64,000 nt of DNA from Gadus chalcogrammus. Lineage: Eukaryota; Chordata; Actinopteri; Gadiformes; Gadidae. The translations under genes and the position numbers were made by a program. This document shows positions 44,102 to 63,945 of this stretch, piece by piece (the stretch's first letter is position 1; every line of letters begins with the position of its first letter). The DNA lies in the NCBI RefSeq assembly GCF_026213295.1, contig NC_079412.1, positions 9,406,454 to 9,470,453 of the forward strand. Reading direction: 5' to 3'. The notes under the pieces were generated by a model. The model was not told the origin of the DNA. It did no database searches and saw nothing but the letters and a program-made list of their open reading frames with translations.

Positions 44102-44902
44102 GGGCAGAGATAGGGCTACAAGCCATGTACTGGTACAAGTCCAGCCCAGAAATGACTGCGTCACCAGCCTCTGTCTCTCCTAACTACGCAGAAACAAATG
44201 TGTCCTGGGAAGGGCTTCAGCCAGTCCCGGTGGCCCTGTGAGACATGAAAAACAATCAACCTTAAAAAAAAAAAAAACCTTATGACACAAGTATCACGAG
44301 CCACACACTCAGAATACGTATGTTTCCAAATCAAATACTGGCAAGCTGGGTGTAGAATAAATGTACAAATGTGTGTTTCTCTGCACTCTCTTGGCTGCCC
44401 TTGAACTCAATCAAGAATGAACCACAGGTAAAACAGCATTATATAAATGTCCGTATAATTGTTGCGTAGCAACATGTCCAAATCCTCCAGGCTTAATGTC
44501 AAAGAAAAAAAGGCGTCATTTGCTACAATACCGTGATGTTTACCTCTACCTCGCACCTATTTATACTCCGATATCACATAAAGACCAGCATACACCTTTC
44601 ATAATATCCCTTCAATCAGAGCGCATAGTGCACTAGACTGCAATTGATTTAAAATATAGCTTTTGCGTCAAATACATCGATTGTGGCAAAACAGCATCAC
44701 TCGGTTACCTCTATGATTCCCTGCAAAACATTCCTGAATTTGCTTCGCCTCGACAACAAGAACCCTCCAGAATGTTCTGATGTTAACCCCTCTGCTGCAC
44801 TTGTGCCCATCCTCGATATGCACCTAGCTAGCACATCTAAACAACACTCTTCTACTGCATCCATGTGAAACTCCTGAATCCAGCTCACAGGCAGAGCAGA
44901 GG

Positions 44903-44907
<5 letters not shown>

Positions 44908-44993
<86 letters not shown>
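44908..44993. repeat. (CA)n microsatellite
   Basis: Perfect CA tract of ~86 bp. A second CA tract of ~70 bp lies at 45,405-45,479. Confidence 0.97.
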
Positions 44994-44995
<2 letters not shown>

Positions 44996-45403
44996 AGCGA
45001 CAGGCAAAGAGAGCAAAACTACCGACAAGGAGGATGAAGAGGAGGAGGATGTCGGAAAAAGCGTTGCGTCCACTCTCAGGTGGAGGAGCTCGATGACTCC
45101 GAGCTTCTGTAATGTTAGCTTCTGTTTACCCCCCGACGTGAAAAAGTGACGTAGCAACTAATCCACAATCTTTCTCCCTCTCTGTTTCTCTCTCACTCCC
45201 TGACCTGCTCTCCCTTCACTCGCTCTATCTCCTGCCTGCCTCCCTCTCTCTTTCCTCCCCTTGCCTTTGAAAAACAGGCACACTCGATGTTCATCTTGTT
45301 GTAACAACCATGTTGCTGCTCTTAGAATGCTGCTCCAAACCGATACCCATGTAAACACCACTCATTCTGATCACACATAGCTCACCAACAGCCCGGCGCC
45401 AAG

Positions 45404-45404
<1 letters not shown>

Positions 45405-45477
<73 letters not shown>

Positions 45478-45479
45478 AG
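45405..45479. repeat. (CA)n microsatellite
   Basis: CA tract ending in an AAACACACAG variant. Open frames across it are translations of the repeat. Confidence 0.95.
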
Positions 45480-45999
45480 TTGGGCATGCGCATGCATTAT
45501 CAACCTATTCCTCTTCCCAAGTGTGACGCAGCATTTAATTTTCAGATCTTTGTGCTGACATAAACACGACTTCAACCAGTTCTGGTATCCCACTTGCTAG
45601 CTGCCAAACAGGCAGACTGAGCGCATGCAGAGCTCAAGTTAACGGGAACCTGCTACCATGGCTTCCTTTTCTCTGCTCTGTGACGCGGCCGTGTCCCCAT
45701 TTCCCCCCTCACGCTCCTTCTAATTGGGTCTCTCTCTCTCCTCTCTCTCCCTCTCTCTGCTGTCCTTCTTTCCTCCAACTCGAGCGAGACACACACACAT
45801 ACACCCTGGATCCTCTGTCTGCGACTCTCCCAGCTGTCTGTGTCTCTGCGATCACCTCTCAATCCTCTGGTTTTAAAGGCACATGACCGTTTGTATAACA
45901 TCCAAGACATATCGGCATTCAGATTTACACCATCAAAGGGCTCTTTTGTAAGGTATCTTCAAGGAAGCACTATTTTTGTCTCAAAAACATAACCGTGGT

Positions 46000-47821
46000 G
46001 TAATTTCCCTGCAGATTATGTGTAATGCCGGAGTAGATACGAATGCAGCTCGTATGAAATGGCAGACTTTAACCATGTGACCCTGGAGAATACCCATTTT
46101 TGTACTTCCTGTTCTGGTTGCCCTGCCTAAAGTACACAAACACAGCACTGTTCCAGCCTGCGTTCCTAATAATTAACTAACCATTTTTTCTGTATACATT
46201 TGTTGAAGGTACAGGACGATTTTAGGCTTAACATTATTCACTATGAAATATGACAGAATTGTGCTTATTTTGTTGACTGTGAGACACAAACTTTTCCCTA
46301 TTTTAGCATTTTCTGTTCATTTCTATCCATATGGAGGCTAAGGCAAACCCACCCCATATTTTTTGTTTATATTTAGGGCATTCACAAGACGCTTTTGTCC
46401 AAAGCAACTTACAAGGTTAGGTGTCTTGCTCAGGGATACCTCAACAATCAGCTAGGAGGAACCGGGGGTCGAACTAGCTCTACCTCCTGAGCTTCCCCCA
46501 TGTGTCACGTCTGGATATTAGAAAGCTGAAAGGGAATTATCGTTGCTTATTAAAAAAAGTTTTGATATGATCTGAATTTCCATGAAATGTTCCTGGCAGG
46601 GTTTGTCGAATTTGAATGTCATCAAGAAATATATAATATATATAATATAATATATATAAAAGCTCATGGGTATTTATAGAAGTCTACTATAATCTCTGTT
46701 TGCCTGTTTCATTGTGGTCTATAAACAGTTGTACCCATGACATAAACAACAAGATAATTATTGATGTGGAATTTTGCTGCCTCTGTGACTCAGCATATTG
46801 TTTCCTGTTATTCATAATTTCCACATTGACTGCGCCCTCTGCTAGCAAAGGCCTAGATTCTTCAGATTACATGAAATTAAATGTTTGAGCATTCAATGTT
46901 ATTGTTTGTTGGGGATTGAAATGTATTCCAAGGCTATGATTTAGCACCAGAAATTCATTATTCTATTCAGCTGGATAAATAGTTGGCTGTCTTAGGGTTG
47001 TGTAATACTTACGTTTGTCTCATGCATTTCCTGGCTGGTGCAGAGAAACTTACCTTCCACTGCCACTGGGATCATCTTCTTTGGATCTTTTATGAAAAAA
47101 AAGAATCAACGATTAAAGGCCAAAAAACATTTTAACTTACTTTCAAAAGACTGATTTATGTGTATTGGATTTTTTAGCCTTTTGTCAGATTTGATTTGAA
47201 ACAAACAGGAACCCATCATTCAGATCAGCTGTTTATAGTAACTTTGGCGAAACAACATTGTACGTAAATACATGCCAAATCAATGGGTTTGACGTACAGA
47301 TAGGTAGGGCTTGTGATTTTTCTAAATCATAACAAAAAAAACGTCAAAACATGAAAAATGGCACCACCACGAGGTCAACACAAGTAATGCTTTGGATGGT
47401 TTGTTTACATCAGTAATAAGAAGTGCGTATCCCATAGAAACGTCTGGAAGGATGGAAATACTTAGAAAAAGTACACTATGGGCATAGACTACGCACCTTA
47501 ATTTACAGAAAATGTATCACAACTATTAAAACTACAGGCCTACTTTGCTTATTTATGTGGATTTTATTTCAACGCGCAGCCAACAACAATCAGTTATAGG
47601 CTACATCACATCACGTTTATATTTTAACTTTGGGCCAATGTAATTGCATAACAATTAGGCTACTTGGACTTATAGGCCCAACACAACTGAACATTGAACA
47701 AATTGTCAATATGCTTTTTGTTCTACAGTAATGTTACAACTAACATTAAAAGGTGAATAACACCAGTAGACCTATGATTTAATAATATATATTTTTCATT
47801 ATTGTTATTATTATTATTATT

Positions 47822-47854
<33 letters not shown>

Positions 47855-49550
47855 TAATAATATAATAATAAATAGATGTTATGGATAAAGAGATCGTCCC
47901 TGACAATGAAAGGTAATATTTAACTGAAGCATTTATATTACATATACACTACTGGATCATAATGCAGTGTGCGCGTGTTCTAAATGAAAAGGTAAATAGA
48001 AGTGCGCAACATCCTCCAACATCTTCTATTATGACGCACATCACAGCTTTCCATTATTTTAATTGGTTCACTATTAAACTATTAATCGGACATGCTTGAC
48101 CTACAAGCAACCATAGGATGGTAATAATTAACATGCATAGATCTAGAACGGTTAGCTAGACATTAACACCGATTCTTATTAAAGAAGGCGTTTAAAGTGG
48201 ATTTATTTGATACTTACCGTTAATGAGGGACGATGCACTTTACCAATAGAAACAACACCGTTGGGAAATGAAGGCGTTAACAATTGCTGCAGCTGTCTTT
48301 CTCAACTATACAATAAGCACTTTCAATGAACTGTCATATCAGTGAAACGATTTAGACCCACCGCTTGTTCTGCCGTTCCTTTACCTGCTAATCCATCGAC
48401 ATTTTCGCAGGAGCAGGAAAGCTTAAAATCCCGCCTTCTTCACACACCCCCGTTTCTTTATTGGCCACTGCGCTCAGAGAGGGTCAGGTATTGTAACGTT
48501 ATCCCGGTCCACCGCGACGCAATATCCGGTCTTGTACTTTCGAATGAACTGTAGTGTACGCCGCTAAAAAGTCCCGAAAGAGGGCACAGGAACATAAAAA
48601 GAATAACAACAACAAAGACAGTGAGAATCAATATGTAGTTTTTTACGAACATATTGATAAAGCAATACCCGAAACATGTAACGGAAACTGATATCTCTAG
48701 ATCGGAAGTCCCGTCGGCGCTCTCTACACTGCGAAACCCGTGTACCTGAAAGTACATTTTTGAGCATCCCGTCCCATGCGTTCAGAGCTGATTTGGGGTC
48801 AGGCGATCGTGGTCACCTGATGGCTTTGCAGAAGATGCAGAAATAAGCTATAGATTTTATGATCCATTTGAAGAAACCGTTTTTTATGGTCTGTATACAC
48901 AAAAACGGACCTAATGATTCATATCCGCGAGCAAATTTCTACTATTCACTTAAGCAAAGTGATGCCTTAGGGCCTAGGCCCTATGTTCACCAGGGATTGT
49001 TATAACCGGCAGAGGTTGACTGTGCAAAACAATTTGAGGGTTTTTCAAATACACCAAAGCTTAACCTGGGTCGAAAACATTTGCAGGACTAAGGTGGGTC
49101 GAAAAGGCTGAAGACCGCTTGTTTAGGACCTGGGTTGTGTTTATGCGAATGCAGATCAACGTCATTACCGAGATGGCACAGTAGGGGGCGCTCTAAGACA
49201 ATAACAACAGTAGACCTGCTTTTGGGCCTTCAATATCCATACTCACAGGATTCTTAGGTTGCTAATGCAAATGTTCAATCAGGAAGACAACATTCCCCTT
49301 CTGTTTACCCTCGATCTATCTGGGATTTAAATTCCCACGCTGTCATCGCAAGCCCCTCCCCTTCATATCTCAACCAATCAGGTCCTCATCCAATTACCAG
49401 GAGTGCGAATGCGCTCCAACGCGGATTGTATCTAAACATCTCTCATTCATGGTGGTCATGTGTCTGTTGTTTTCATTGAGACTCGTTGCAGCCGTCCTCC
49501 ATCCCCTCCACCTCCAGGATTAAGCACCCCCTGTCTACGGAGAAAGCCAT
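46000..49550. other. Intergenic DNA between miR-29 and CD34
   Basis: No coding region is supported. It contains the dispersed repeat piece at 46,375-46,500 and the AAT/ATT tract at 47,800-47,872. A transcription start of the miR-29 host RNA may lie here or further right, but no diagnostic motif is visible. Confidence 0.35.
47800..47872. repeat. (ATT)n-(AAT)n palindromic microsatellite
   Basis: A run of about seven ATT units joins about twelve AAT units head to head, forming a perfect AT-rich hairpin. Confidence 0.9.
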
Positions 49551-49771
49551 TACTTCCTCCAGGGCCGAGGCACCCGTCCACACGAAGCCAAAACAGTTAC
49601 GGTTTCGATCTATCCGGTTTCGGAGTATCTCCGTAAAGACGGAGTCAAGCGAAACCGGGTAGATCTGTAGAAACGCTGTAGTACACATTCCAGGCCCATA
49701 AGGGGCGCTGCTTCTGCTACAGCAATCCAGAAGGAAAATAAATAATAAGAAGAGGAGAGCATGCGCATAAA

Positions 49772-50345
49772 AGCTGTGTTCGAAATCGTTCCCTATCATG
49801 GATGTAGTGCACTAAATAGGGTGCACGCCATTTTCTAGGGTGTTCGAATTCTCAGTGGTCCACTATATAGGGCACTATATAGTGGACTTAAAATAGGGTA
49901 CATACGATGTTCCCTACATGTTACTCCCGTATACCACAATGCAATGCGGTTGTATTTTTCCAGGGGAGAAGAAGAAGCCGAATAACCGCGAAAACGAATA
50001 CATTTAATGATGGAGTCTCCGGCTTTCGTTTAGAAATGTCAACAATTTATTTGGGATTTAACATAGAATATTTAACATTCAAAATTAATTAAATAAGGAA
50101 ATTTAACATTCAACATCAATACAACCTCCAGCTTTCATCGTGAGTGCCCGGTTTGTTTACTTGATGTGGGCGCATCTGTCTGCGTCACACAAATACCCGG
50201 CGCATTTACTGACGCAAATGACGTTTAGAAATGTTCAGCGTAGTGTCCGAATTCTCGTTCCTTATTCCCTATATAGTGCACTATATCATGTACACTATAT
50301 AGGGAATAGGGAACGAGTGTATAGGGAACGATTTCGAACACAGCT
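49772..50345. mobile_element. Palindromic MITE with inner ctatatagggc/tatagtg repeats
   Basis: Ends agctgtgttcgaaatcgttc and gaacgatttcgaacacagct are perfect inverted repeats. Inside are further inverted blocks (ccctatatagtgcactata). It lies within a broader region (about 49,555-50,480) whose two ends share cgtccacacgaa.ccaaaac, probably an older host element. Confidence 0.85.
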
Positions 50346-50600
50346 AGGAGGGTGAGATATTGGTGAGACTCCGCGGGCTTAACAGTCATTGGCTAGAGGG
50401 TCGAGGGGTTGGGCGATGACGTCATGGTTTACGGTTTCAGTCGGTTTCAGGCGTCCACACGAATCCAAAACGAAAACGGGTAGATTCATACTCACACATA
50501 TCCATGAGGGCCTTCTTATGAGTTTAAAGGTCATCTGCCGTTGTTAATGTGCGCTGCAGAATCATTGTGGAATAGAATGTTTGTAATGTTAGTGTGCTTA

Positions 50601-50606
50601 TGTTTA

Positions 50607-50637
<31 letters not shown>

Positions 50638-50895
50638 TTCCACAATGTCTTGTTTTTTAAAAAATGTATGATGACTCTGTAAGGTGACCTTGGGTGTTTT
50701 GAAAGGCGCCTCTAAATTAAATGTATTATTATTTATTATTATTAATAATATGTTTGTAATGTTAGTGTCAATAATCTGTTTCTAATGTGAGTGTCAATAC
50801 TTTGTTTCTAATGTTAGTGTCAATACTATGTTTGTAATGTTACTGTGAATATAATGTTTTGTATGTAAATGTCAATATTATTTTAGCATTGTTAG
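50601..50895. repeat. (TTTA)n, dispersed repeat copy B, and a ~30-bp minisatellite
   Basis: 50,601-50,630 is TTTA-type. 50,617-50,740 is the inverse partner of 9,425-9,545. 50,748-50,895 holds four to five units of tgtttctaatgttagtgtca with aatac variants. Confidence 0.75.
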
Positions 50896-50899
50896 TGTT

Positions 50900-52375
50900 A
50901 TGTGCACAACTCATGACAGCCATGCTATTCACAGTTGACGTCATTCTCAAGATGATTATGGATATCAGATGCAAATCAGATGTCAATGTGTACATTGTAC
51001 AATCACTGAACTCTAATTTAATTTAATCTGATTAATGAAGTATCTTTCCTATAGGGGGCAATTTCCTGAAGGCATCTGCAGTTACTTGCCTACCTTACAT
51101 CCTTTACTTAGGTCTACATATATGAATATAAGAAAGGGGTTGTTAGACTTTTAACTTGTATCACTTTTGCATGAATAGAAAATAAGAGATAATTCCTTCC
51201 ACATAGTTTCCTGCAGATGTTTCCTAACAGACAAATGACAGCAGAACGGCTTTCTGCGGATGGATTATCCCTCAGTTTGTTGTCCCATATATTTTGTTTA
51301 TGGGACAAAATATAACATCTAAAAATCTTTGGTTTTCAACTGAACCCTTGGCATGGCCTATCTGAATACAAGCATGGTCCATTGTCACTGTATTAACTAC
51401 ATTTTAATTGAAGATGATTCAATAAGATTTAGTATGAATGCGTATATAGGAAAATATATAAACACAGGCAGAAATATGTAATATGTCACATAGCCAATTG
51501 TTGAGAAGTAATGCTGCGAGTTAGGCAAGGCTGGGATATAGCTATAGCATGGATGTGTTGGGTGTTTCTGGTTACTCCCTAATGTGTGAACACCAACTTC
51601 ACTGCTGCTGCATATTAACCTTCTCAATGGGTCCGGTGTGTAATATGGACAGCGTCATCGCATCCAAAGAACACATTCCTTCTCCTTTCCCATGATGCAG
51701 TCTGAATTTATTTTTTCAAACATTTACATTTTCTTTATGGTTCTAATTCTGCTTTTGGAATCAACAAAACTGTATCTTCTTTTTTCAAACTGAATAAAGT
51801 AATAAAACGTTTAAACTGTATTTTGGCTATATAGTTTAAACACACACATGCAGTTTATTTTGACGTATTGATGAATTCCGTTTCTATATTTAAAAGTGTA
51901 AATGAGTTTTAATAAGACCCCTGAAGGCTTTGTCTCTCCCTTCACCATGTTTAACAGATGAGGGCAGTTCTTCCTGCTAGTCACACTTTCCCCTTGCCTT
52001 CCCTGATACAGACTGAAACTGCTTCAAAAGGATTTGGTCGTTTAGAAGACTCTCAATTCAATTTCTATCATGGTAATGAAGTGGTATTTTTCATCGTATT
52101 TTCCATGTTTATACATCTTTCATGAAACAACAAGCTGAGAATGCGGGTTAATATACCGTAGCCTAGTGTAGGTGCAGTCTGATTTTCTTTGCACCCCTGT
52201 TGTTTTTCCCCAAATACTTATGAATTCTCTTTCCCATCTTTCTGTGTTAACATATAATCCAAACCTGTGGATTTGGCTCGGTAGAGCCAAACTGCCCTAG
52301 CCAGGGCAGTTCGTACGCATTTACTTGTGTTGGACAAACCAAGATATATTTATGGAAGCTGCTAAATACTTGTTT
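50900..52375. other. Unassigned AT-rich intergenic DNA
   Basis: No gene or clear repeat was recognised on either strand. Confidence 0.35.
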
Positions 52376-52379
52376 TTAA

Positions 52380-53650
52380 AGGTCCCATGGCATGAACATT
52401 TCACTCTATGAGGTTTTCTAACATTAATATGAGTTCCCCTAGCCTGCCCATGGTCCCCCAGTGGCTGGAAATGGCGTTAGGTGTAGAACAAGCACTATAG
52501 GTTTCCTGCTCCGACTTTGAAGAAATGAAAGCTCAGACGCGCCGATTTGAAATTTGGCCCCATATGTGTATATATAAATCATCATAAGGGGCAAGGTTAC
52601 CTCCCCTTTCTCTGCTTTGCCCGCCCAGAGAATATGGCCCGCCAATAAGACAATGAGCTACGAACGTGCGAGCGCCACATGTGTGTATGTGAATACACAC
52701 ACTGTAACGCAAGTGTTTATCTGTTATTTGGATAACCGTTCTGCTGTTGGTGATGCATAAGAATACACAAGGTAAGGTTTGCGTAAAGCTCCCATTTGGT
52801 GAAAAGACTAGACTGTGTTGGGTTCTCTGATGTCTCCGGTGCTTCCTCAACAAGACTCGTAGTGGGGGTTATCTCGGCCATGGTTAAGAAGGAATTGGGT
52901 GAAAGGAACTTTGGATTTGACTCCCTGAAGTCCAGATTGAACCGCGACATGGAGGAAAGTGGGATTGTTGCCGTTTGCGGACTCCCGGCACTTCCAGAAC
53001 GAGACTCGTAGTAGGGGTTATCTAATTGAAGCCATGGTTGAGAAGGAATTGGGGGAAATGAGCCCCGGCAGCGGGGCTCAGGCGGGAGACTGTCCCGGGC
53101 AATAATCTCGGGCAACCATCCCATTCTCCTCCATGTCGCCGCTCAGTCCTCTTCAGATTGACATGGAAGTTGAAGAACCAGAGACGACGGAGAACCAGAC
53201 GCAGTCGTTTGAGATTCATAATTTCATCCTGAGGCGCACACAGCTTTTGGCCGTGATAATATATATGTTATATCATATAGATATCTTTATATTGTATTCT
53301 ATTATTTAGATATAGAGCTCCCGGTCTCCCGGCGGAGCACCCGGAGTGTTCTAGGATATATACAGAACACGGCCAAAAGCTGTGTGCGCCTCCAGAGGAT
53401 ATTATGAATCCGAGCCATTGCGATACATCCACTGTTAAACACTAGCGCATGGTTCTGTGGCCGCAAGCTGCTCAGGGCCACACCCCCATACTCCACCTTG
53501 ACCCGCCTCTAAAAAACGCCACGCTTGTGGAAAGCTCAATGTGGTACTGGCTCGTAGTGGCTGTAATTCTGCACCAAGGCTGAATTTCTTGAACGTCTTC
53601 AAATACTGTGTTAGTAGGGGCCTACTAGCATGTAGCATGCCATGGGACCT
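52380..53650. mobile_element. 1.27-kb MITE/transposon flanked by TTAA
   Basis: Ends aggtcccatggcatg and catgccatgggacct are perfect inverted repeats with TTAA on both sides (52,376-52,379 and 53,651-53,654). Internally a block containing actcgtagtgggggttatct and ccatggttaagaaggaattg is duplicated (about 52,855 and 53,003). No transposase was recognised. Confidence 0.85.
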
Positions 53651-53654
53651 TTAA

Positions 53655-55304
53655 TATAATGGATGGTAATGGATGGCCAAGTGCCCAGTGAGTTAACAAT
53701 TAACCTGGGGTCTTAAGTGAGTAAGGCCAGTACTTAAGGCCAGTAAGTAAGAACACAATAAACCTGGATCCATCTGTTTATTATAGGCACCACGCCCACC
53801 TTCCTCCTGGAAAGTCCTTCTGGTCTGTAACATACGAGTCCCTTTTCAAGCGGAGTTGCTAGAAAAGCGATCTTTTGGCAACGTTTATCAGGACCTATTG
53901 ACGGCAGAATTTAGAGAGACCCTGTGAAGTTTTTACCCTTGAAAAATGAACGGCCTACCAGAAGGTAGAGCGGACAGGGAGGAGCTATAGGGAGGTTTAG
54001 GGGGCGTTTGGGGACGGGGCGGGGTCGATGAGACGAGGCACTGATGAGGGGGGATGGGGAATTTGGTGAGATGTTGATCTGAAGACCTGGAGCTCCCAGG
54101 ATTCCCAGCGCCTTTAGCCAGGAGTCGAAGGGTAAGGGGGACCGATTAGTGACTCATTAGGGCCTGCATTATGTTGAGAATGCACTGGTGTCGGCTGGAG
54201 CTGAACCGAAGATTTCTGGTGGGGGGCGGCCCTCACATGATTTAAATACCCAGCAAGACAGACCGGTAGAACTAGGCTAGAACCAGGCTCGAACCAGGAT
54301 AGAATCAGGCTAGAATCAGGCTAGAACCAGGCTAGAACCAGGCTAGAACCAGGCTAGAACCAGGCTAATCCTTGAATACTGGCGATGTGGGCTCTTAGCT
54401 GCAGCGTGTTTTAGGGTGCAGGCTCATAGGGTTTGGCCTCCGGTGATCCGGTAGCTCCTACACCTCGGAACAGATGAAATGGAAGCCGGTTCAGTGTTGG
54501 CCGACGTAGAACCTCGATGAAAGGAATCGCAGGAAGCAAGTGTTTGAAGCTTGCCGACATCTGCAACAAGTCTCAATAAAAACTACAGACAAGAGACAAG
54601 CATGAAAAGTATACCCTGTGCATTGGCGCGCAATTGTACTCCTGTTAATGCATGAGGTCCTGATTGGTTGAGCGATGAAGTGGAGGGGCCTGCGACCACC
54701 ACGAGAGAATTTAGAACCCAACATAGAGCTGTGAGAAATAGAAGGTTAATGTTGTTTTCCTGAACTTAAACTACATTTGCTTAAGCCTGTTGTTCCAGTC
54801 TGGTAACTGCACCACTATCTTTCGGTTTTGGACTAAACCTTAAAAATACCTTTACACCCTTATAATTATTGTTGTCATATTGTAAAAAACCATAGTGTTG
54901 TGTTGTGTTCAGCCGGCCAAGTTGTTTAACGAGTCCAGCCTTGATCAACCCTCCATGTCAGCCACGGGCACCGGCCCATGCTAAAGGAATAGAGTGGTTG
55001 TTCTTGGTATATTAAAGCGCGTCCTGTTGCCAAAAAGAAGCACCTGGGTTAATCTCCCTGTGATGTCCACCTACTGCTGGCACCGGGACATTGTATCCAC
55101 CGTGGAGCTTGATCCGCTGTCAACAGAGGTCCCCATCAAAGGCTGACCTCCAGCCCCTCACTGAGGGGAGCCAGAGTGTGTCTTGGCGTGCAGGGAGGAG
55201 GGGATCATGACGTACTTGGCAGCTGTGAGTACATTGTGGGGGGACCCCGCCCCGGGCGTGAAAACATCCAGCCGAGATGTGATCCTAACCCCTGAGCCTG
55301 GCCG
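53655..55304. other. Intergenic DNA with an 11-bp minisatellite
   Basis: 54,268-54,366 holds about nine units of aggctagaacc. No gene was seen in the rest. Confidence 0.6.
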
Positions 55305-55560
<256 letters not shown>

Positions 55561-55783
55561 GGTCAGTGTGTTTGTCTGTTGTCCTTCGAGTGGTGCTGCT
55601 TGACATGTTCCAAAAGGATGTACACTCACACTGACACCCACACGCTCTCCCCCAGTGCACATGGGTGGGGTAGTTAATGTGCTGAGATACAACCGCTCCT
55701 AAGCAGAAGGGTGTAGCAGCTAAGTCATTGTGGAGCCCTATGGGATTGGGGTCACCTGGGAGTTACCCTTAACCCTAACCCCC

Positions 55784-55817
<34 letters not shown>

Positions 55818-55920
55818 CATACTCTCTCCCCTCCGTGATTCTACAACATCTGCACCGTGTCAGTCAAGGTCCTGCTCTCTCTTTCACCGCAGCTAGAGAG
55901 AGGGGGAGAGAGGTAGAGAC

Positions 55921-56701
55921 TAGGGGTGTGACCGGGTACACGTGTAACCGGTTAGTAAATCATAACCGTTTAGGAAAAATCAGTAAACGAAAACCGAAAA
56001 AAAATAATATTTAAATCAAAAATAACACATACTATTTATTTAGCGATTAATAAAGCTACAAATGTTCCACTTGGACAACATTAAGGAGCAAATAAATGCA
56101 CGCGATAAATGTTGGGTAACTGAACACCGGGCATACGTCATGTAACGTGTAAGTTCACGGTTCCAGTGCTGGCCCTACCGTGCGTTCACACCAAACGCGA
56201 CGGGGCGACAAGATCCCATACAAAGTGAACGCAGAGACGCGTATCGGGCAAATTTTTCGCGAGAGAAAACCGGCAACAAGTTTTGATTTGTCACGCCACA
56301 CTTTTGCCGTGCACAGGCGAGCGCGTTGACGAGAATTTGTTGCGCGAAAAATTCGCTCGAGTGCAAATATTTGAACTTTGACGCAAATTTCACGTGATGA
56401 CGCGTGATGACAGCCAATCAGCGTTCAACAGCGTGGCCACAGAGTCACATGTGTAACGTAACAGCCAATCAGCGTTCAACCGTCAAACTCAGTGCAGTGC
56501 AGTCCGGGGTGAACTGCAGCACGGAGGAGAAAGTGAATGTTGCCGTTTGCGACTCCCGGAGCTCTATACATAATATAATAGTATAGAATATAATATTTGT
56601 ATGTATAATATAAAATTAAATAAAACGGTTAACCGTGTACACGGAGAAAAAAAAGGGGTTGTGTAACCGTTTACAATATTTTGTAACCGTTCACACCCCT
56701 A
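55921..56701. mobile_element. hAT-type MITE with 8-bp target duplication
   Basis: Termini taggggtgtgacc and ttcacacccccta-like ends are inverted; gtagagac occurs directly on both sides (55,913-55,920 and 56,702-56,709). 781 bp. Its central part carries gcgttcacaccaaacgcgac text, another fish repeat motif, perhaps a nested element. Confidence 0.85.
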
Positions 56702-57330
56702 GTAGAGACAGACTTTAAGATGAGACAAGCCTGCATGCAACTCAACAGCATGCCTTTTCGCGCATACCGCATTACAGCAACACACATCGATGCAGTGGGG
56801 AATTCACGCATTAGACATGGGTGACCCTTAAGCAGGGGACAGGCTTGGGCTAGCTTGTGTCTGATGCTCATGTCTCCGTGGCCGTCTCTTTGCAGGCCTG
56901 GTGTTCGCATGGCGAGGGGCTGAGGGGGGGGGGGGGGGGGATGGGGTGGACGTCGCGTTGGAAACACTTGTGCTGAGAGTCTGATGAGCGAGGCGGGTGT
57001 GATGACACACACGGGTTATGAATAACACCGGCATGTAAACAGTCGAAAGGCAAAAACACATCACAGGCACACCTCTCCTCTGATGCACACTATTTGCTTT
57101 ACGAAGAGAATGAAGCCTTCTAATGAATTGTCTAAATAATGTGCCGGTCACATGGGTCAGGTCTGTAGTACATGGTTAGAGGGAGCGTGTCCCATTCAGA
57201 CAGCTGGACATGTTTTTCTGTGCCCCACCCAAACAGAGAATGATAAAGCTGTGAAGTGATGTCATTACTACCGCTGATTCAAACCAGCTGTACGACCTTA
57301 AGGGATTTACATTCTTAATGAGTGAGAGCC

Positions 57331-57492
<162 letters not shown>

Positions 57493-57825
57493 TGTGTATA
57501 TGCATATGTCTTCATGCTGTATTGTTTTCCTCTTGTCCCACAGTACACGTGTACAGATGATTGCCTGTAAATATTGATCTTTCCGCAGCGTCTGGTGAGG
57601 GAGGATGTATACTTATGAGGGCAGCCAAGAGGAATGCATGTGATTGGTTGCTTGCTGCATGTGTTGCATTGTAACTTATCAAGGCAATAATGTGTCCCCA
57701 CTATACAACAGATAAACAAGTTGTGTTCATTTGTTTCTTGGTTGTTTATGAGTTTTATTTTTGCGCAAGGTTATTGAAACGGACAGACAAAACAGACTTG
57801 TTTTTTGGGAAAATGGAAAAAAGAT

Positions 57826-57831
57826 TTTATT
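57826..57831 (-). terminator. Likely CD34 poly(A) signal
   Basis: AATAAA on the - strand about 1.7 kb downstream of the CD34 stop. A second AATAAA lies at about 57,945. Choice between them is a guess. Confidence 0.4.
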
Positions 57832-63368
<5,537 letters not shown>

Positions 63369-63751
63369 CTGCGGGGAAGCAAGATGGCGTTAGCACAGGG
63401 AGCAGAGCATTCTGACCATGGAGGAAGACCCCGGGAGCCTGCGGGGGCTTCCACTGCTGGAGCCCTCTCTGTATCTCTGCGTCCCTCCTCTACAGCATCA
63501 CACAAGTGTTTTCAAAAGTGAGCTGATGCATCTGTCGATGAGATCCTCTTGGATCTCTTCAGCACAAACACACACACACAAACACACACACAGCGCTCTT
63601 CTAAATAGGCTGCACAACATGTCATACTGGCAAGGCATCAGAAGTACGTGTGCCTTGACCCCGGGTATGAAGCCAGTTTATTGTTTTAAAAGACAAAAAG
63701 TTTTAAAAGTTTCAACTTATTGAGTGCATTTTTTACAAACACAGACACAAA

Positions 63752-63850
63752 CAGATACGCACACACACACACACACACCGACACACAAACACTGACACAT
63801 ACACTGACACACACACACACCCACACACACACACACACACACACACATAC

Positions 63851-63943
<93 letters not shown>
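63752..63943. repeat. (CA)n microsatellite near window end
   Basis: Interrupted CA tract then ~85 bp of perfect CA. Probably within a CD34 intron. Confidence 0.97.

Positions 63944-63945
<2 letters not shown>

Noticed and set aside
56671..57151. Pro-rich frames on the - strand
   Set aside because: Arise from a poly(G) run near 56,927. They overlap in several frames and have no domain.
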